Shown here piece after piece: positions 42,264 to 50,621 of a stretch of 64,000 bases of DNA. The stretch is from the NCBI GenBank assembly GCA_012965515.1, contig DTSE01000088.1, positions 18,421-82,420 on the forward strand, read 5' to 3'. Source of the DNA: Candidatus Melainabacteria bacterium. Its GTDB lineage: Bacteria; Cyanobacteriota; Vampirovibrionia; Obscuribacterales; Obscuribacteraceae. Each line of letters starts with the position of its first letter. Position 1 is the first letter of the stretch. Below the pieces are notes generated by a model. The model worked only from the letters and a program-made list of their open reading frames with translations, made no database searches and had not been told where the DNA came from. Both the position numbers and the translations under genes were made by a program.

Positions 42264-42977
42264 TTACGACCCTGTTTTTCTCGTCTCTTCTTCGTGAGCA
42301 AGTGGAGAGTTGTGGAAATTGTTGGATTCGGCGAGCGCTTTTACCACTTCTTCATTCGATGTAGGATAGAACTCCATGTAGTGTTGTCCCACAGCGTTGA
42401 AAACTTCTGGAACATAGCCGGCAATGATTCCATCACAATGTGGGCGTAATTCTTTGTAGCTCTCTTTGCTCATTACCGGCGCAGCCAAAACGACTTTGCA
42501 TGCCCCCCTCTGTTTGACAGCTTCCAGAGCCGCAAGGGCCGTCATTCCGGTCGCTATTCCGTCATCTACAAGAATCACTACTTTTTCTTCTAAAGTCGAT
42601 CTATATCGACGGGCAAGGACATAGTATTCGTCTTCTCGGCGTTGCGTCGTGACTAGAAGCTCCCGCTTTTGCTGTTCGATATAGTCGCGCCAGCTGCGCG
42701 TCTGCGGAATGTCGGGACTGAGAACTATAATTCCACCAGAAGATACGGCACCGATTGCATATTCAGGCTGATTTGGAAACGGCAGTTTCTTTGCCACGAT
42801 TATTTCCAAAGGGCAGCACAGTTTGCGCGCAACTTCCAGCGCTACAGGAACTCCTCCTCGCGGTAGACCGACCACAACCATTTCCTTTTGTCGTTCTTCC
42901 TGCGAAAGGCCTTTCAAATACTGCTCTACTTTTAGCGCCAGCTTTTTTCCGGCATCCTCTCTATCTCTAAACAACAT
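42264..42977 (-). CDS. Phosphoribosyltransferase-family protein
   Basis: 237 aa. The type I PRTase PRPP loop is VVILVDDGIATGMTALAAL (about 134-152); the N-terminal VVGLPRGGVPVALEVARKL strand-loop matches COG1926 proteins, often annotated as predicted phosphoribosyltransferases. The mid-region AIGAVSSGGIIVL is also typical. The family appears in the mycobacterial DosR regulon (Rv0571c type). The true substrate is unknown. It is convergent with the hydrolase/metallothionein unit. Confidence 0.9.
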   Translation of the reverse strand: MLFRDREDAGKKLALKVEQYLKGLSQEERQKEMVVVGLPRGGVPVALEVARKLCCPLEIIVAKKLPFPNQPEYAIGAVSSGGIIVLSPDIPQTRSWRDYIEQQKRELLVTTQRREDEYYVLARRYRSTLEEKVVILVDDGIATGMTALAALEAVKQRGACKVVLAAPVMSKESYKELRPHCDGIIAGYVPEVFNAVGQHYMEFYPTSNEEVVKALAESNNFHNSPLAHEEETRKTGS

Positions 42978-43142
42978 AAAGCACCTCCACAGGACAGCCT
43001 TTACATATCAGAGTAGCTGCTTGTCCGGCATTCTACCTCTACCCCTAGGCTGAGTTGACCCAAGAACCGATCATTCTGTTGAACGAGGCTGTGGCATTCC
43101 GCTGACTGTAAGTTGAGAATACAGTTGGGAGTTGAGCACAAA

Positions 43143-43928
43143 ATGAGTTCGAAATTAGCGTTATTAATCATTGTCTTTGTGACCATTAGTACTGTTGGGG
43201 CTTTTGCTTATGCTGGTGTTCATAGCATGACAGATGCACATGAGCCACAAAGATCGGTTGAACCGAATGCAATTGATGCGCAGGACGAGGAATTTATCTT
43301 GCAGGCTGCTCTTCTGGCTGCTCGAGGTGATCTCAAAAAGCAGCTGCCAATTCTACGGACGCTTGCGGAAGTGTACCGTTCTCAGAATCGATTGAAAGAA
43401 GAAGAGTCTTGCCTTCTAAAGGCGATTGGCATCGTGCATGCTTTAGAAGGTTCTTCCTCTGTTTCTTTAGGCGCGTCATATATGAGACTCTCTGCAATCT
43501 ACTTTGCGATGGAAGACTATATAAGAGCTGAACTGGCGGGCAAAACTGCCGTCGACATCTTTGGCAAAAGCTGTGGCATGGATTCAATCAACCTGGCTCT
43601 GGCATACAACAATCTCGGTTGGATCGAAATGAAGCACAAGAACTATAGTGCTGCCGAGTCTCACATTTCAGCAGCTCTCTCAATCTTGCGCAAAACTATC
43701 GGGCGTAAGCATTTGCTCTATGGTCTGGTTTCGGAGAATCTGGGTGTTCTTTTGTTGCAGAAGGGCGAACATGCAAATTCTCTCAAAGCCTACAAAGAGG
43801 CCTTGTCCGTACTGAGCAAGAAGCTACCAGCCAACGATCCGGTTGTAATTGACCTCAATAATAGATGCGCTGAAGTCAGGAACTTGTTGAATCGCAAGAC
43901 TGCTGATCGTCATTGCGAGCGACTTTAG
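43143..43928 (+). CDS. Secreted TPR-repeat protein
   Basis: 261 aa from ATG 43143 (GGGAG upstream); a TTG at 43113 is open but weak. Signal peptide or anchor LALLIIVFVTISTVGAFAYAG. TPR units: LRTLAEVYRSQNRLKEEESCLLKAIGI, GASYMRLSAIYFAMEDYIRAELAGKTAVDI, LALAYNNLGWIEMKHKNYSAAESHISAALSI and LVSENLGVLLLQKGEHANSLKAYKEALSV. It resembles the protein at 35989-36747. Ends with a strong terminator. Confidence 0.86.
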   Translation: MSSKLALLIIVFVTISTVGAFAYAGVHSMTDAHEPQRSVEPNAIDAQDEEFILQAALLAARGDLKKQLPILRTLAEVYRSQNRLKEEESCLLKAIGIVHALEGSSSVSLGASYMRLSAIYFAMEDYIRAELAGKTAVDIFGKSCGMDSINLALAYNNLGWIEMKHKNYSAAESHISAALSILRKTIGRKHLLYGLVSENLGVLLLQKGEHANSLKAYKEALSVLSKKLPANDPVVIDLNNRCAEVRNLLNRKTADRHCERL

Positions 43929-43953
43929 GTTTGCGAGCAAGAGAGTACATTTG

Positions 43954-43986
43954 AAAAGTGCGCCGAATAGTCGGCGCACTTTTGTT
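43954..43986. terminator. Bidirectional intrinsic terminator
   Basis: AAAAGTGCGCCGA-ATAG-TCGGCGCACTTTT, perfect 13-bp stem with T-run on both strands, between the TPR gene and the convergent usp pair. Confidence 0.92.
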
Positions 43987-44004
43987 CCTTTGGCTGGTTG
44001 ATTG

Positions 44005-44541
44005 CTAGGTGTTTTGAGCAGTAGTGGCAGGAATCCGTGTTTCCGGTTTCTTCTCTTTTGCGTGCTTTCTCATTTTTACAATCATCACATTGCAGGGAGC
44101 ATGTGAAGCAACTACTCCTGAGACGCTTCCAAGCATGAATCGAGTCATGCCGCTTCTGCCATGCGAGCCAATCACAATTAGTTCCGCCTCAAGCATTTTA
44201 GCCATATCAAGAATGACTTCAGCTGGTTGCCCGGCGACTACCTCGGTCGTAATTTTGTATTCCGGAATGACTGTTTGAATGTCGGACTTGACTTTTGCAA
44301 CCAGCTTTTCTGCATAACTTCTAGCATCCTGCTCTAGCGATTCCATGAATTGAGGATAAGTAGCCATTGGATGATCCATTGTGATCGGCTGCACGGCATG
44401 AAGAATTCTAATATGAGTGTTTTCCTGCCATTTGTGATTGATTACGAAGTCGACTATTGGTGCAATGGCTTCACTCTCATCTACTGCAACAATTACTGTA
44501 TAGCGTTTACTTGACGTTTTATTCACACTATCGATGCTCAC
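44005..44541 (-). CDS. Universal stress protein (UspA family)
   Basis: 178 aa, GTG start with GGAGAG upstream. Canonical single domain with GSHGRSGMTRFMLGS. The MDHPMATYPQFMESLEQDARSYAEKL region is a near match to the Usp at 25906-26406. It follows the large Usp-like gene after 20 bp, the same order and strand relation as in the 24934-26406 pair. Confidence 0.94.
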   Translation of the reverse strand: MSIDSVNKTSSKRYTVIVAVDESEAIAPIVDFVINHKWQENTHIRILHAVQPITMDHPMATYPQFMESLEQDARSYAEKLVAKVKSDIQTVIPEYKITTEVVAGQPAEVILDMAKMLEAELIVIGSHGRSGMTRFMLGSVSGVVASHAPCNVMIVKMRKHAKEKKPETRIPATTAQNT

Positions 44542-44561
44542 CTTTCTACTCTCCGTGTTGA

Positions 44562-45521
44562 TTATGTGTTGCTAGTGCTCAAGCGCTTCTGCTCAACGTC
44601 GCTTGTCAAATCGAAGGCTTTGTTGTCCTCAGGCCAGAGCAATAGGCACGGCAAAACAAGCGACCGGATAAACGACTCCGGCTGCATGCCAAAAACTGTG
44701 ATGCGGTCTTGCGCCAACCCACGTGTCGGCAGGACAAAAAGGGCGTCCTGTCTAATCTCAACAGCTTGCGAGGATTCACTTCCTTGAAAAAGGTCTTTCC
44801 TTTCAGTGGCAGCACGACCGCCGTAATATTCGAACTCGAAATTTATGTCTTTCGCTTCGGGCAGCATCTGCAGCAAATTCTTTTTCAGATGCTCAGGTTT
44901 TTCCTCGCGTGTGCCGGTTCCCCAGAACTCAAGAGTCGGTTTTAGCCCTAGCAGTTTAGCTAGCTTCAGGCATGATTTGAGATACATGTAATTGATGTGA
45001 TCGATCTCCGAAACAATTGCCATTGTTTCCCACGCAATCGGTTTTGATTGAACGATCAAGACAGGCACCGTGGAATGATGCGATACGCCCTCAGCCACAG
45101 AATACCGAATGTAATGGCTGTGCTCCTGATCGATCAACCTCACTCCTGTTGGTTGATGCCCGATTACAAGTAGATCAAAGTCTCTGGCATCTTTACACAG
45201 AATTGCTACAGGATTGCCTTCTTTAATCAGGCACTCACCTTGAATGCCTTGTCCGGATGCCAGTGCCTCGTATTCTAATGAGAGTTTATTTGCCAGAGAA
45301 TTTAGTTGAGATATGACTGCTTCGTACGCTGCAATGTAGGGACCACTGCCGACAAAGCCTGGTTTGTCATTTCGCAGCAATTCCCAGACCGTTCTTGAAT
45401 CGACGATGTGCTCAGCTGTTACCTTGGCTTTAATTTTGGCGCCCAGCTTCCAGGCCATTTCGGCTGCATTGCGTGACTGTTCAGAGCCGCTAATTGCAAC
45501 AAGTATTGAATGTTCTGACAT
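44562..45521 (-). CDS. Large Usp-like protein (paralog of 24934-25887)
   Basis: 319 aa, strong ribosome site (GGGAGAAAGG). N-terminal domain begins SILVAISGSEQSRNAAEMAWKLGAKIKAKVTAEHIVD and shares SRTVWELLRNDKPGFVG with the paralog; the C-terminal half starts MAIVSEIDHINYMYLKSCLKLAKLLGLKPTLEFWGTGTREE. Both proteins end with an ALPCLLLWPEDN-type motif. Classic ATP-binding Gly motif is absent. Upstream of the small Usp gene in one operon. Confidence 0.86.
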   Translation of the reverse strand: MSEHSILVAISGSEQSRNAAEMAWKLGAKIKAKVTAEHIVDSRTVWELLRNDKPGFVGSGPYIAAYEAVISQLNSLANKLSLEYEALASGQGIQGECLIKEGNPVAILCKDARDFDLLVIGHQPTGVRLIDQEHSHYIRYSVAEGVSHHSTVPVLIVQSKPIAWETMAIVSEIDHINYMYLKSCLKLAKLLGLKPTLEFWGTGTREEKPEHLKKNLLQMLPEAKDINFEFEYYGGRAATERKDLFQGSESSQAVEIRQDALFVLPTRGLAQDRITVFGMQPESFIRSLVLPCLLLWPEDNKAFDLTSDVEQKRLSTSNT

Positions 45522-45834
45522 TTCCTTTCTCCCATCCGGTAATGCTTCAGAAATTTGACTTCTGCGGACTATTTTCCGCTCGTTGCCGTGATGATTGCAT
45601 CGACCTCAAAGACTATTGATACAGTGCTTTGGTGCTGCTCCTTACTGTCTCGATAGCACCATGCCGCGATGCTGGCGTTAGGCAATCATCCCTGAGTATG
45701 ATTGCTTAAACCCGGACCGTCGTAATCCTAGGCCTGTGGTATGTTGCCGCATCGGCGCAGTTCGTCTTTACTGGTATGGAAGAAAGCCTCGGCGTTAAAG
45801 AGAAAGGCTGGTCCCCTAGATAAGAGGAATAGTA
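45522..45834. other. Divergent usp-usp promoter region with inverted repeat
   Basis: It should hold the promoters of the minus-strand usp pair and the plus-strand usp-cytochrome unit. GCAATCAT (45682-45689) and ATGATTGC (45698-45705) form a perfect 8-bp inverted repeat around 8 bp, a candidate shared operator. No gene recognised. Confidence 0.45.
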
Positions 45835-46752
45835 ATGAAGATTTTGTTGGCGATCGACGGTTCCGACTGCTCCACGGAAGTCGCAAAGTTAGTATCAGAA
45901 ATGACCTGCTCAGCCGGTACGGAACTTATGGTTCTTTCTGCTGTGGATTTCTTGGAGCCATTGCCTTCATTGGAAGGAATCAAGCGAAAGGAGTTGCTCG
46001 CTACCGAAAAATTGGTTCATAGCTACGTTGAACAGTTGCGCTCTGCTCATCCCGATGCCATCGTATCTGGTGCTGTCGCAGATGGATATGCGTGCGAAGA
46101 GATTCTAGATACTTGTAAGGAGTGGGCTCCAGATCTGGTAATGGTTGGTTCTCATGGAAGAAGTGGACTGGACTACCTTTTCTTTGGCAGCGTATCGCGC
46201 ACCGTTTTTCTCGAGGCCCCGTGTGCAGTGAGAATTGTGCGCCGTAAGTCAGAAGAGCATTCTGAAGCGGGAACATATAATGTAATTGTTGCGCTCGAAC
46301 ACACAGACTCAAGCGGACAGGTACTTGATCATGTGCTGAGTACTCCATGGTCGCAGAAGACAAATTTCAGATGTGTCCATGTAGTGCGTGATACGCCGGA
46401 AAGTATTCTTTCTGAACCCGAAGGCGGATATACCCATTCGATGAAGTCTCACTACGACAATCTTGTTGCTGGGCGATTAGGCTGGCTTGAAGCCGCGGCA
46501 GCTAAGCTGAACGATAAATTGGGAAGACGTGCTGCCACAGCGGAGATTTTGAGAGGAGAACCAAGAAAGGCTATTCTGGATTTAGCAAAAAACTGGCCGG
46601 CTGATCTAATATTGGTTGGTTCTCACGGTCGACGTGGAATTGATAAAGCTGTTCTTGGCAGCGTGTCAGAAGCAATTGCTGTTCATGCTCAATGCTCGGT
46701 GGAAATGACCCGTGTAAAAACACTATCAAAGAAGGTTCATATCATTGTTTAA
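45835..46752 (+). CDS. Tandem universal stress protein (two Usp domains)
   Basis: 305 aa. Domain 1 (about 1-145) has GSHGRSGLDYLFFGS and domain 2 (about 150-300) GSHGRRGIDKAVLGS; both nucleotide motifs are intact, in contrast to the tandem Usp at 23974. AAGAGGAA precedes the ATG. The 3' end overlaps the start of a cytochrome c gene by 8 bp, which couples an ATP-binding stress protein to an exported redox protein. Confidence 0.95.
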   Translation: MKILLAIDGSDCSTEVAKLVSEMTCSAGTELMVLSAVDFLEPLPSLEGIKRKELLATEKLVHSYVEQLRSAHPDAIVSGAVADGYACEEILDTCKEWAPDLVMVGSHGRSGLDYLFFGSVSRTVFLEAPCAVRIVRRKSEEHSEAGTYNVIVALEHTDSSGQVLDHVLSTPWSQKTNFRCVHVVRDTPESILSEPEGGYTHSMKSHYDNLVAGRLGWLEAAAAKLNDKLGRRAATAEILRGEPRKAILDLAKNWPADLILVGSHGRRGIDKAVLGSVSEAIAVHAQCSVEMTRVKTLSKKVHIIV

Positions 46753-47179
46753 GCGAATTTTGCCAATTACTCTGTTTTTCGTTTGCGTGCTGACATTGAG
46801 CACGTTAGCTGGACAGGCGGACGACAAAAAGCAACGTGCCGGCAATGAACCTGGAAAGGTTGCGCAGTCGAAGAAAAAAAGTCGGAGCAATCGCAAAGCC
46901 CGGTCTATATCGGCAAGCTTGGGTAAGGATCTGTATAAGCAGTACCAGTGCTACGATTGCCATAGCATTGGTGGAAAAGGATGCGAAAATGGATTTCGCT
47001 TGGATAATGAAGGTTCTAAGAGAACGAAGGCGTTTATAAAGGAGCATCTGGTTGATCCAGATAAGCATTTCGATAAGCACCCGGATGCATTTGGAACTGA
47101 TTTAAACTTGATGCCGCCACAAGATCTTGAATCTTGGGAGATCGATAGTCTTGTTGAGTATCTGTACAGCTTGAAGTAG
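46745..47179 (+). CDS. Secreted monoheme cytochrome c
   Basis: 144 aa from TTG 46745, inside the end of the usp gene. Signal peptide FKRILPITLFFVCVLTLSTLAG, a Lys/Arg-rich spacer, then YQCYDCHSIGG (CxxCH, about residue 62-66) and distal Met in LMPPQDLESWEIDSLVEYLYSLK. The first half is positively charged. This is the class I fold. It is similar in layout to each half of the diheme protein at 52896-53633 (shared CHSxGGxGG motif). Confidence 0.85.
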   Translation: MFKRILPITLFFVCVLTLSTLAGQADDKKQRAGNEPGKVAQSKKKSRSNRKARSISASLGKDLYKQYQCYDCHSIGGKGCENGFRLDNEGSKRTKAFIKEHLVDPDKHFDKHPDAFGTDLNLMPPQDLESWEIDSLVEYLYSLK

Positions 47180-47274
47180 TTGTTAGACCTTCATTATTTC
47201 TTCTGCAGGATAGCGGAGTTGTTTTTGCCCATTTTCAATACTGCGCCGGTTTACAGGTCGGCTGATCTGGAAGC

Positions 47275-47748
47275 TTAGTTACCGGTCGATTGGTTGGCTC
47301 CGGCTACCTTTTGGGTTTTGTCAAAAGAATGCGATTTCTTCGATCTTAGAATGACTACGGAGCATGGCGCCAGTGTAATTACTTCTTTGGCCGTGCTGCC
47401 TAGAAGAAAATTACCGATTCCTTTTCTTCCGTGCGTACCCATCAATATCAAATCAGCTGAGAAAGCACCCGCTTCGTTTGCAATCACTTCTTTTACAACA
47501 CCATCACGCACCGCAGTTTCGACTTGAATTCCTGGGAAATAGTCCTTCAAATGCTCACCGAAGGTGCGAACCAGGGCCTCACCTTCCGTTATATATTCCG
47601 AACTCGACCAGGACATTACTGCCTCATTTTTGTCGAGCACGTGCAGTATCTTCAGCCTAAACAAAAGCGTATTGAGTTGAACAAGAAATTCTTTGATTTC
47701 GTCCTCGAACAAGAGATCTTCAATTGGTATCAAGACATTGGTGACCAT
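47275..47748 (-). CDS. Universal stress protein (UspA family)
   Basis: 157 aa. Single domain with GTHGRKGIGNFLLGS intact. The start TNVLIPIEDLLFEDEIKEFLVQLNTLLFRLKILHVLD and the motif MSWSSSEYITEGEALV link it to the Usp proteins at 33755 and 40345, a subgroup marked by IPxED and short N-terminal helices. Monocistronic. Confidence 0.93.
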   Translation of the reverse strand: MVTNVLIPIEDLLFEDEIKEFLVQLNTLLFRLKILHVLDKNEAVMSWSSSEYITEGEALVRTFGEHLKDYFPGIQVETAVRDGVVKEVIANEAGAFSADLILMGTHGRKGIGNFLLGSTAKEVITLAPCSVVILRSKKSHSFDKTQKVAGANQSTGN

Positions 47749-47847
47749 ATTCGTGTTCTCTGCTGAATCAAGTTGGCGAGTATTCCTGTGAAACTACTTT
47801 CATTGTTCAATCTCGACCATAGAAGTGTAGGGCAGGCAAAATCTGCA

Positions 47848-48357
47848 TCATGTGGCAAACGACGGAAGAGATGTCTGTTGCTGCACGAGAGTACTTCCTT
47901 TGCTTTCCGCAGACTTAGGTAAGCTGACGACTGTAACAGGGCGATCAGCTAGTTTCAAAACCGCCGTCGAAACACTACTTACTCTCAAGCGCGTATTGTC
48001 CCCGTGTGAATGCGCACCTATTACGATTACATCAGCATTCCACTCTTCGGCACAATCCAGAATTACGCGATGGGGCGTACCCACAAGTACTGATTCTTCA
48101 ACTTCAAACGAATCATCCTCGCAAAGTAGATTAATGCGCGTTTGTTTTAGCATGAAAGCTGCCTTTTTCAATTGCGTTTCCAGCAACTTTCTAGTCTTGC
48201 CGGGCCCTGATTGATCATGTAGGTCGTTCAGAAATGTGGATGTGTCTATCACATTTAAGAGTTTGACAGTCTTTCCGGGTCCGCCAAATAAACGTGCGAC
48301 AGCATCGACAATTGGCATCACAAATTCATCTTCATCGATAGCAACCAGAACTTTCAT
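47848..48357 (-). CDS. Divergent universal stress protein
   Basis: 169 aa, ribosome site GGAGAAAG. It starts KVLVAIDEDEFVMPIVDAVARLFGGPGKTVKLLNVIDTS and ends VIVIGAHSHGDNTRLRVSSVSTAVLKLADRPVTVVSLP. The nucleotide motif is lost (GAHSHGDNTRLRVSS), so this is probably a non-ATP-binding member. The Usp fold is otherwise clear. Confidence 0.85.
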   Translation of the reverse strand: MKVLVAIDEDEFVMPIVDAVARLFGGPGKTVKLLNVIDTSTFLNDLHDQSGPGKTRKLLETQLKKAAFMLKQTRINLLCEDDSFEVEESVLVGTPHRVILDCAEEWNADVIVIGAHSHGDNTRLRVSSVSTAVLKLADRPVTVVSLPKSAESKGSTLVQQQTSLPSFAT

Positions 48358-48836
48358 AACTTTCTCCGGCTAGTGTCAGAATGGAACGCAGAAGGGAGTG
48401 CTTTAGCAAAAGACTTTCATTTTTAGAATTCTGCGGAAGACCCTGTTCATACCTTTGATTTTTGCACCGGCTGCATGCTGGTCCATCGTTTTAAAGGACT
48501 ATTTGAATTGGTTTTTAGAGCAATATTTAGCTGTAGCCTGGAGCGACATCATTCCGAAGCCCTATTTGACCGACCCCGTGGTCTCCAGATTCAAGGTTGG
48601 CTTGGTATATGGGGCATAAAGTGAGTATGAACGACAGACTACTTTTCTCGAGTAAAAAGCTTGAAATGCTAGCTGGGTTAGGTATTCACAGACGGTTCGA
48701 AATCAGATCCGGACATCCTAGATCCTGTTTCGCCTGAACCGGACTTGGTTGAAGAAATCACACCGGTCAGTTTTGCGAAGAATCACTTGCCGTGGCGCAA
48801 GCGAACTTCATTGATCGGTTTGAGGCAATAATCTAT
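48358..48836. other. Intergenic region with possible gene remnant
   Basis: An open frame without start codon runs from about 48689 to 48830 (DPVSPEPDLVEEITPVSF and PWRKRTSLIGLRQ, ending TAA) immediately before the next gene. It has protein-like composition but begins after a stop, so it may be the 3' remnant of a decayed gene. No other feature is seen. Confidence 0.35.
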
Positions 48837-49589
48837 ATGAGAACGATTGCAGGGAGGACAACGGCGGGCGCACTGAGCGTACTTGCGTTTGCTTGTTGTT
48901 GCTTAAGTGCATCCTCCAGAGAAATGAAAACCTGGATGATAACCCAGTTTCACGAAATCAACGGTAAAGAAGTGACCTACATAGCAAAGGACTTCGTGCG
49001 TCTCGATCGGCTAACTAACGGCTATTCAATCATTATCGATGAGAGAGCTGGCAGAGTCTATTTCTTTAGCGACAAGGAGAAGCTGCTATATAAGACGAAA
49101 ATCAAGGGTTTCAATTACCAGTCTGTCAATTTGCTTCGCATGTTCACAGGCGATTCAAGGGCTGGAGACAGCTGGCGACGAGCGGGTTCAACACGAATCG
49201 GCAATACTGAAGTGATCCGTTTTATCTCAGAAGATTACAGCAATGTCTTCCGTGGCGCGAAAGAAGGTGGCTACCTGTCTGGTGAGAAGAGAGTGGTTGA
49301 AACAGAAACTTCCTTCTACGTAAGCAAAGAGATTGCAATTTCGAAGGATGTTTCTAAATTACTTTCTCAACTTCAAGGGACCAAGGATCTCGGTTATGTC
49401 CCACTCAAAGAAGTAACAGCCTGGAAGGAGAAAATCAAGACGAAGACAAATCTGGATTTGTTAGATGTGAGAAGAATAGACTTGGACGTAAGCAAACGAT
49501 TAATTCCAAAAGGCTATCGAGAAACATCAGACCTTCGCGACATTACAAACAAAGACAAATCTCCGGCCGAAGAGTTGCTATGCAAATAG
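48837..49589 (+). CDS. Hypothetical exported protein
   Basis: 250 aa from ATG 48837; a GTG at 48792 is open but would bury the signal peptide. N-terminal signal RTIAGRTTAGALSVLAFACCCLSASS (Cys-rich, perhaps a lipoprotein signal). The remainder reads as a beta-rich periplasmic domain (VTYIAKDFVRLDRLTNGYSIIIDERAGRVYFF) with a C-terminal helical part. It may relate to DUF4412/outer-membrane lipoprotein-sorting-like folds, but I cannot assign it. Confidence 0.65.
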   Translation: MRTIAGRTTAGALSVLAFACCCLSASSREMKTWMITQFHEINGKEVTYIAKDFVRLDRLTNGYSIIIDERAGRVYFFSDKEKLLYKTKIKGFNYQSVNLLRMFTGDSRAGDSWRRAGSTRIGNTEVIRFISEDYSNVFRGAKEGGYLSGEKRVVETETSFYVSKEIAISKDVSKLLSQLQGTKDLGYVPLKEVTAWKEKIKTKTNLDLLDVRRIDLDVSKRLIPKGYRETSDLRDITNKDKSPAEELLCK

Positions 49590-49771
49590 ATTTATTGGAC
49601 TGATGACACTATTGGACATTGATAGTCTTACAGGCTGGTTGTCGTATCATCTTTTAGTATTAGTGATCAAAATTCCCCCTTCAATTGTTTCCTTTTGCAC
49701 TTTGATATTCAGCAGAAAGGCTGATGTCTGGAGGGCTGCATTGTCTAACAATAATTTTTTAGAAGGAAGTT

Positions 49772-50617
49772 TTGGATACGAAAATGAAACAACCGACCGA
49801 ACCCATCATTCGCAAAGCACTGTCCGAGCAATCTCATAAAGTCGAAATTCCACGCTTTTCCCGTCGGGCACAGAGGCGAGTTCGTAGGTTATGGTCGATC
49901 TGGGTGCAACGCCTGATGAATATCAGATTTCCAATTTTGGGAGCAAGGCTCACGCGCCGGAAAAAGGTCGAAATTGAAACGTTGCTACAGCCGGGAGACA
50001 TACTGCTCAAGGACAATTGCGGCTATCCGTTTTCACAGCTTGGTGCGCGCCTCTTAGGTAGCCGATGGATTCATTCTGCCGTTTTTATCGGAGACGGCAA
50101 AGTCATAGACTGTGGTTCTGTGCCCTACGTGGCCGAAGCACCGTTAGAGTTCTTTCTCGATGCCAGCGACGTGGCTATATATAGACCGAAATTTAAAACG
50201 GCTGGTGATTGCGAATCCGCATTGCATTACCTGAGGGACCAAATTGACAAACCTTTTAACAAGACCTTCAATCTGGCGAACAAGAATTCGTTTTATTGCA
50301 CTCAACTTATCTACAGAATGTTGAAGCAAATGCCAAACCCGATTGATCTTCCTGTCAGCTCTGTCGGTGGCAGAAAGGCTATTTTGGCCAGTGACATTGA
50401 AGACTGTACTGAGCTTCAGAGAGTTTACCTATTTCGTGTGGCCCCCTGGCGGATTTTGATTGCACATATTCCCTCGCTCGTCGCGCTTTCGTTGGGAGCC
50501 TCACTGGCGAAGAAGATTCGTCCAGAATATGGTTTCGTTGGCGGTATTCTTGGACTCATGTCAATCCTTACCATTACTCAGCAAAAGTGCCACCCTGTGC
50601 GGATGAGAAAAACGTAG
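49772..50617 (+). CDS. YiiX/NlpC-P60-like papain-fold hydrolase
   Basis: 281 aa from TTG 49772 (AAGGAAG upstream) or ATG 49784. A basic N-terminus precedes a permuted papain-like domain: LLQPGDILL (strand), WIHSAVFIGDGKVID with catalytic His, and SFYCTQLIYRML with catalytic Cys. This order (His before Cys) marks the YiiX/LRAT-like branch, whose members hydrolyse amide or ester bonds of lipids or peptidoglycan. C-terminal hydrophobic stretches (ILIAHIPSLVALSLGASLA and FVGGILGLMSILTIT) probably anchor it in the membrane. The acyl-ACP synthetase-like gene follows after 4 bp. Confidence 0.8.
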   Translation: MDTKMKQPTEPIIRKALSEQSHKVEIPRFSRRAQRRVRRLWSIWVQRLMNIRFPILGARLTRRKKVEIETLLQPGDILLKDNCGYPFSQLGARLLGSRWIHSAVFIGDGKVIDCGSVPYVAEAPLEFFLDASDVAIYRPKFKTAGDCESALHYLRDQIDKPFNKTFNLANKNSFYCTQLIYRMLKQMPNPIDLPVSSVGGRKAILASDIEDCTELQRVYLFRVAPWRILIAHIPSLVALSLGASLAKKIRPEYGFVGGILGLMSILTITQQKCHPVRMRKT

Positions 50618-50621
50618 TTCC

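Noticed and set aside
22171-45834. DosR-type 20-bp box in usp promoters
   Set aside because: No GGGACT...AGTCCC-like palindrome found; the DosR comparison rests on gene content only.
49603-49839. 78-codon frame with hydrophobic start
   Set aside because: Overlaps the papain-fold hydrolase start in another frame and its second half is clearly a shadow; weak evidence for the first half alone.
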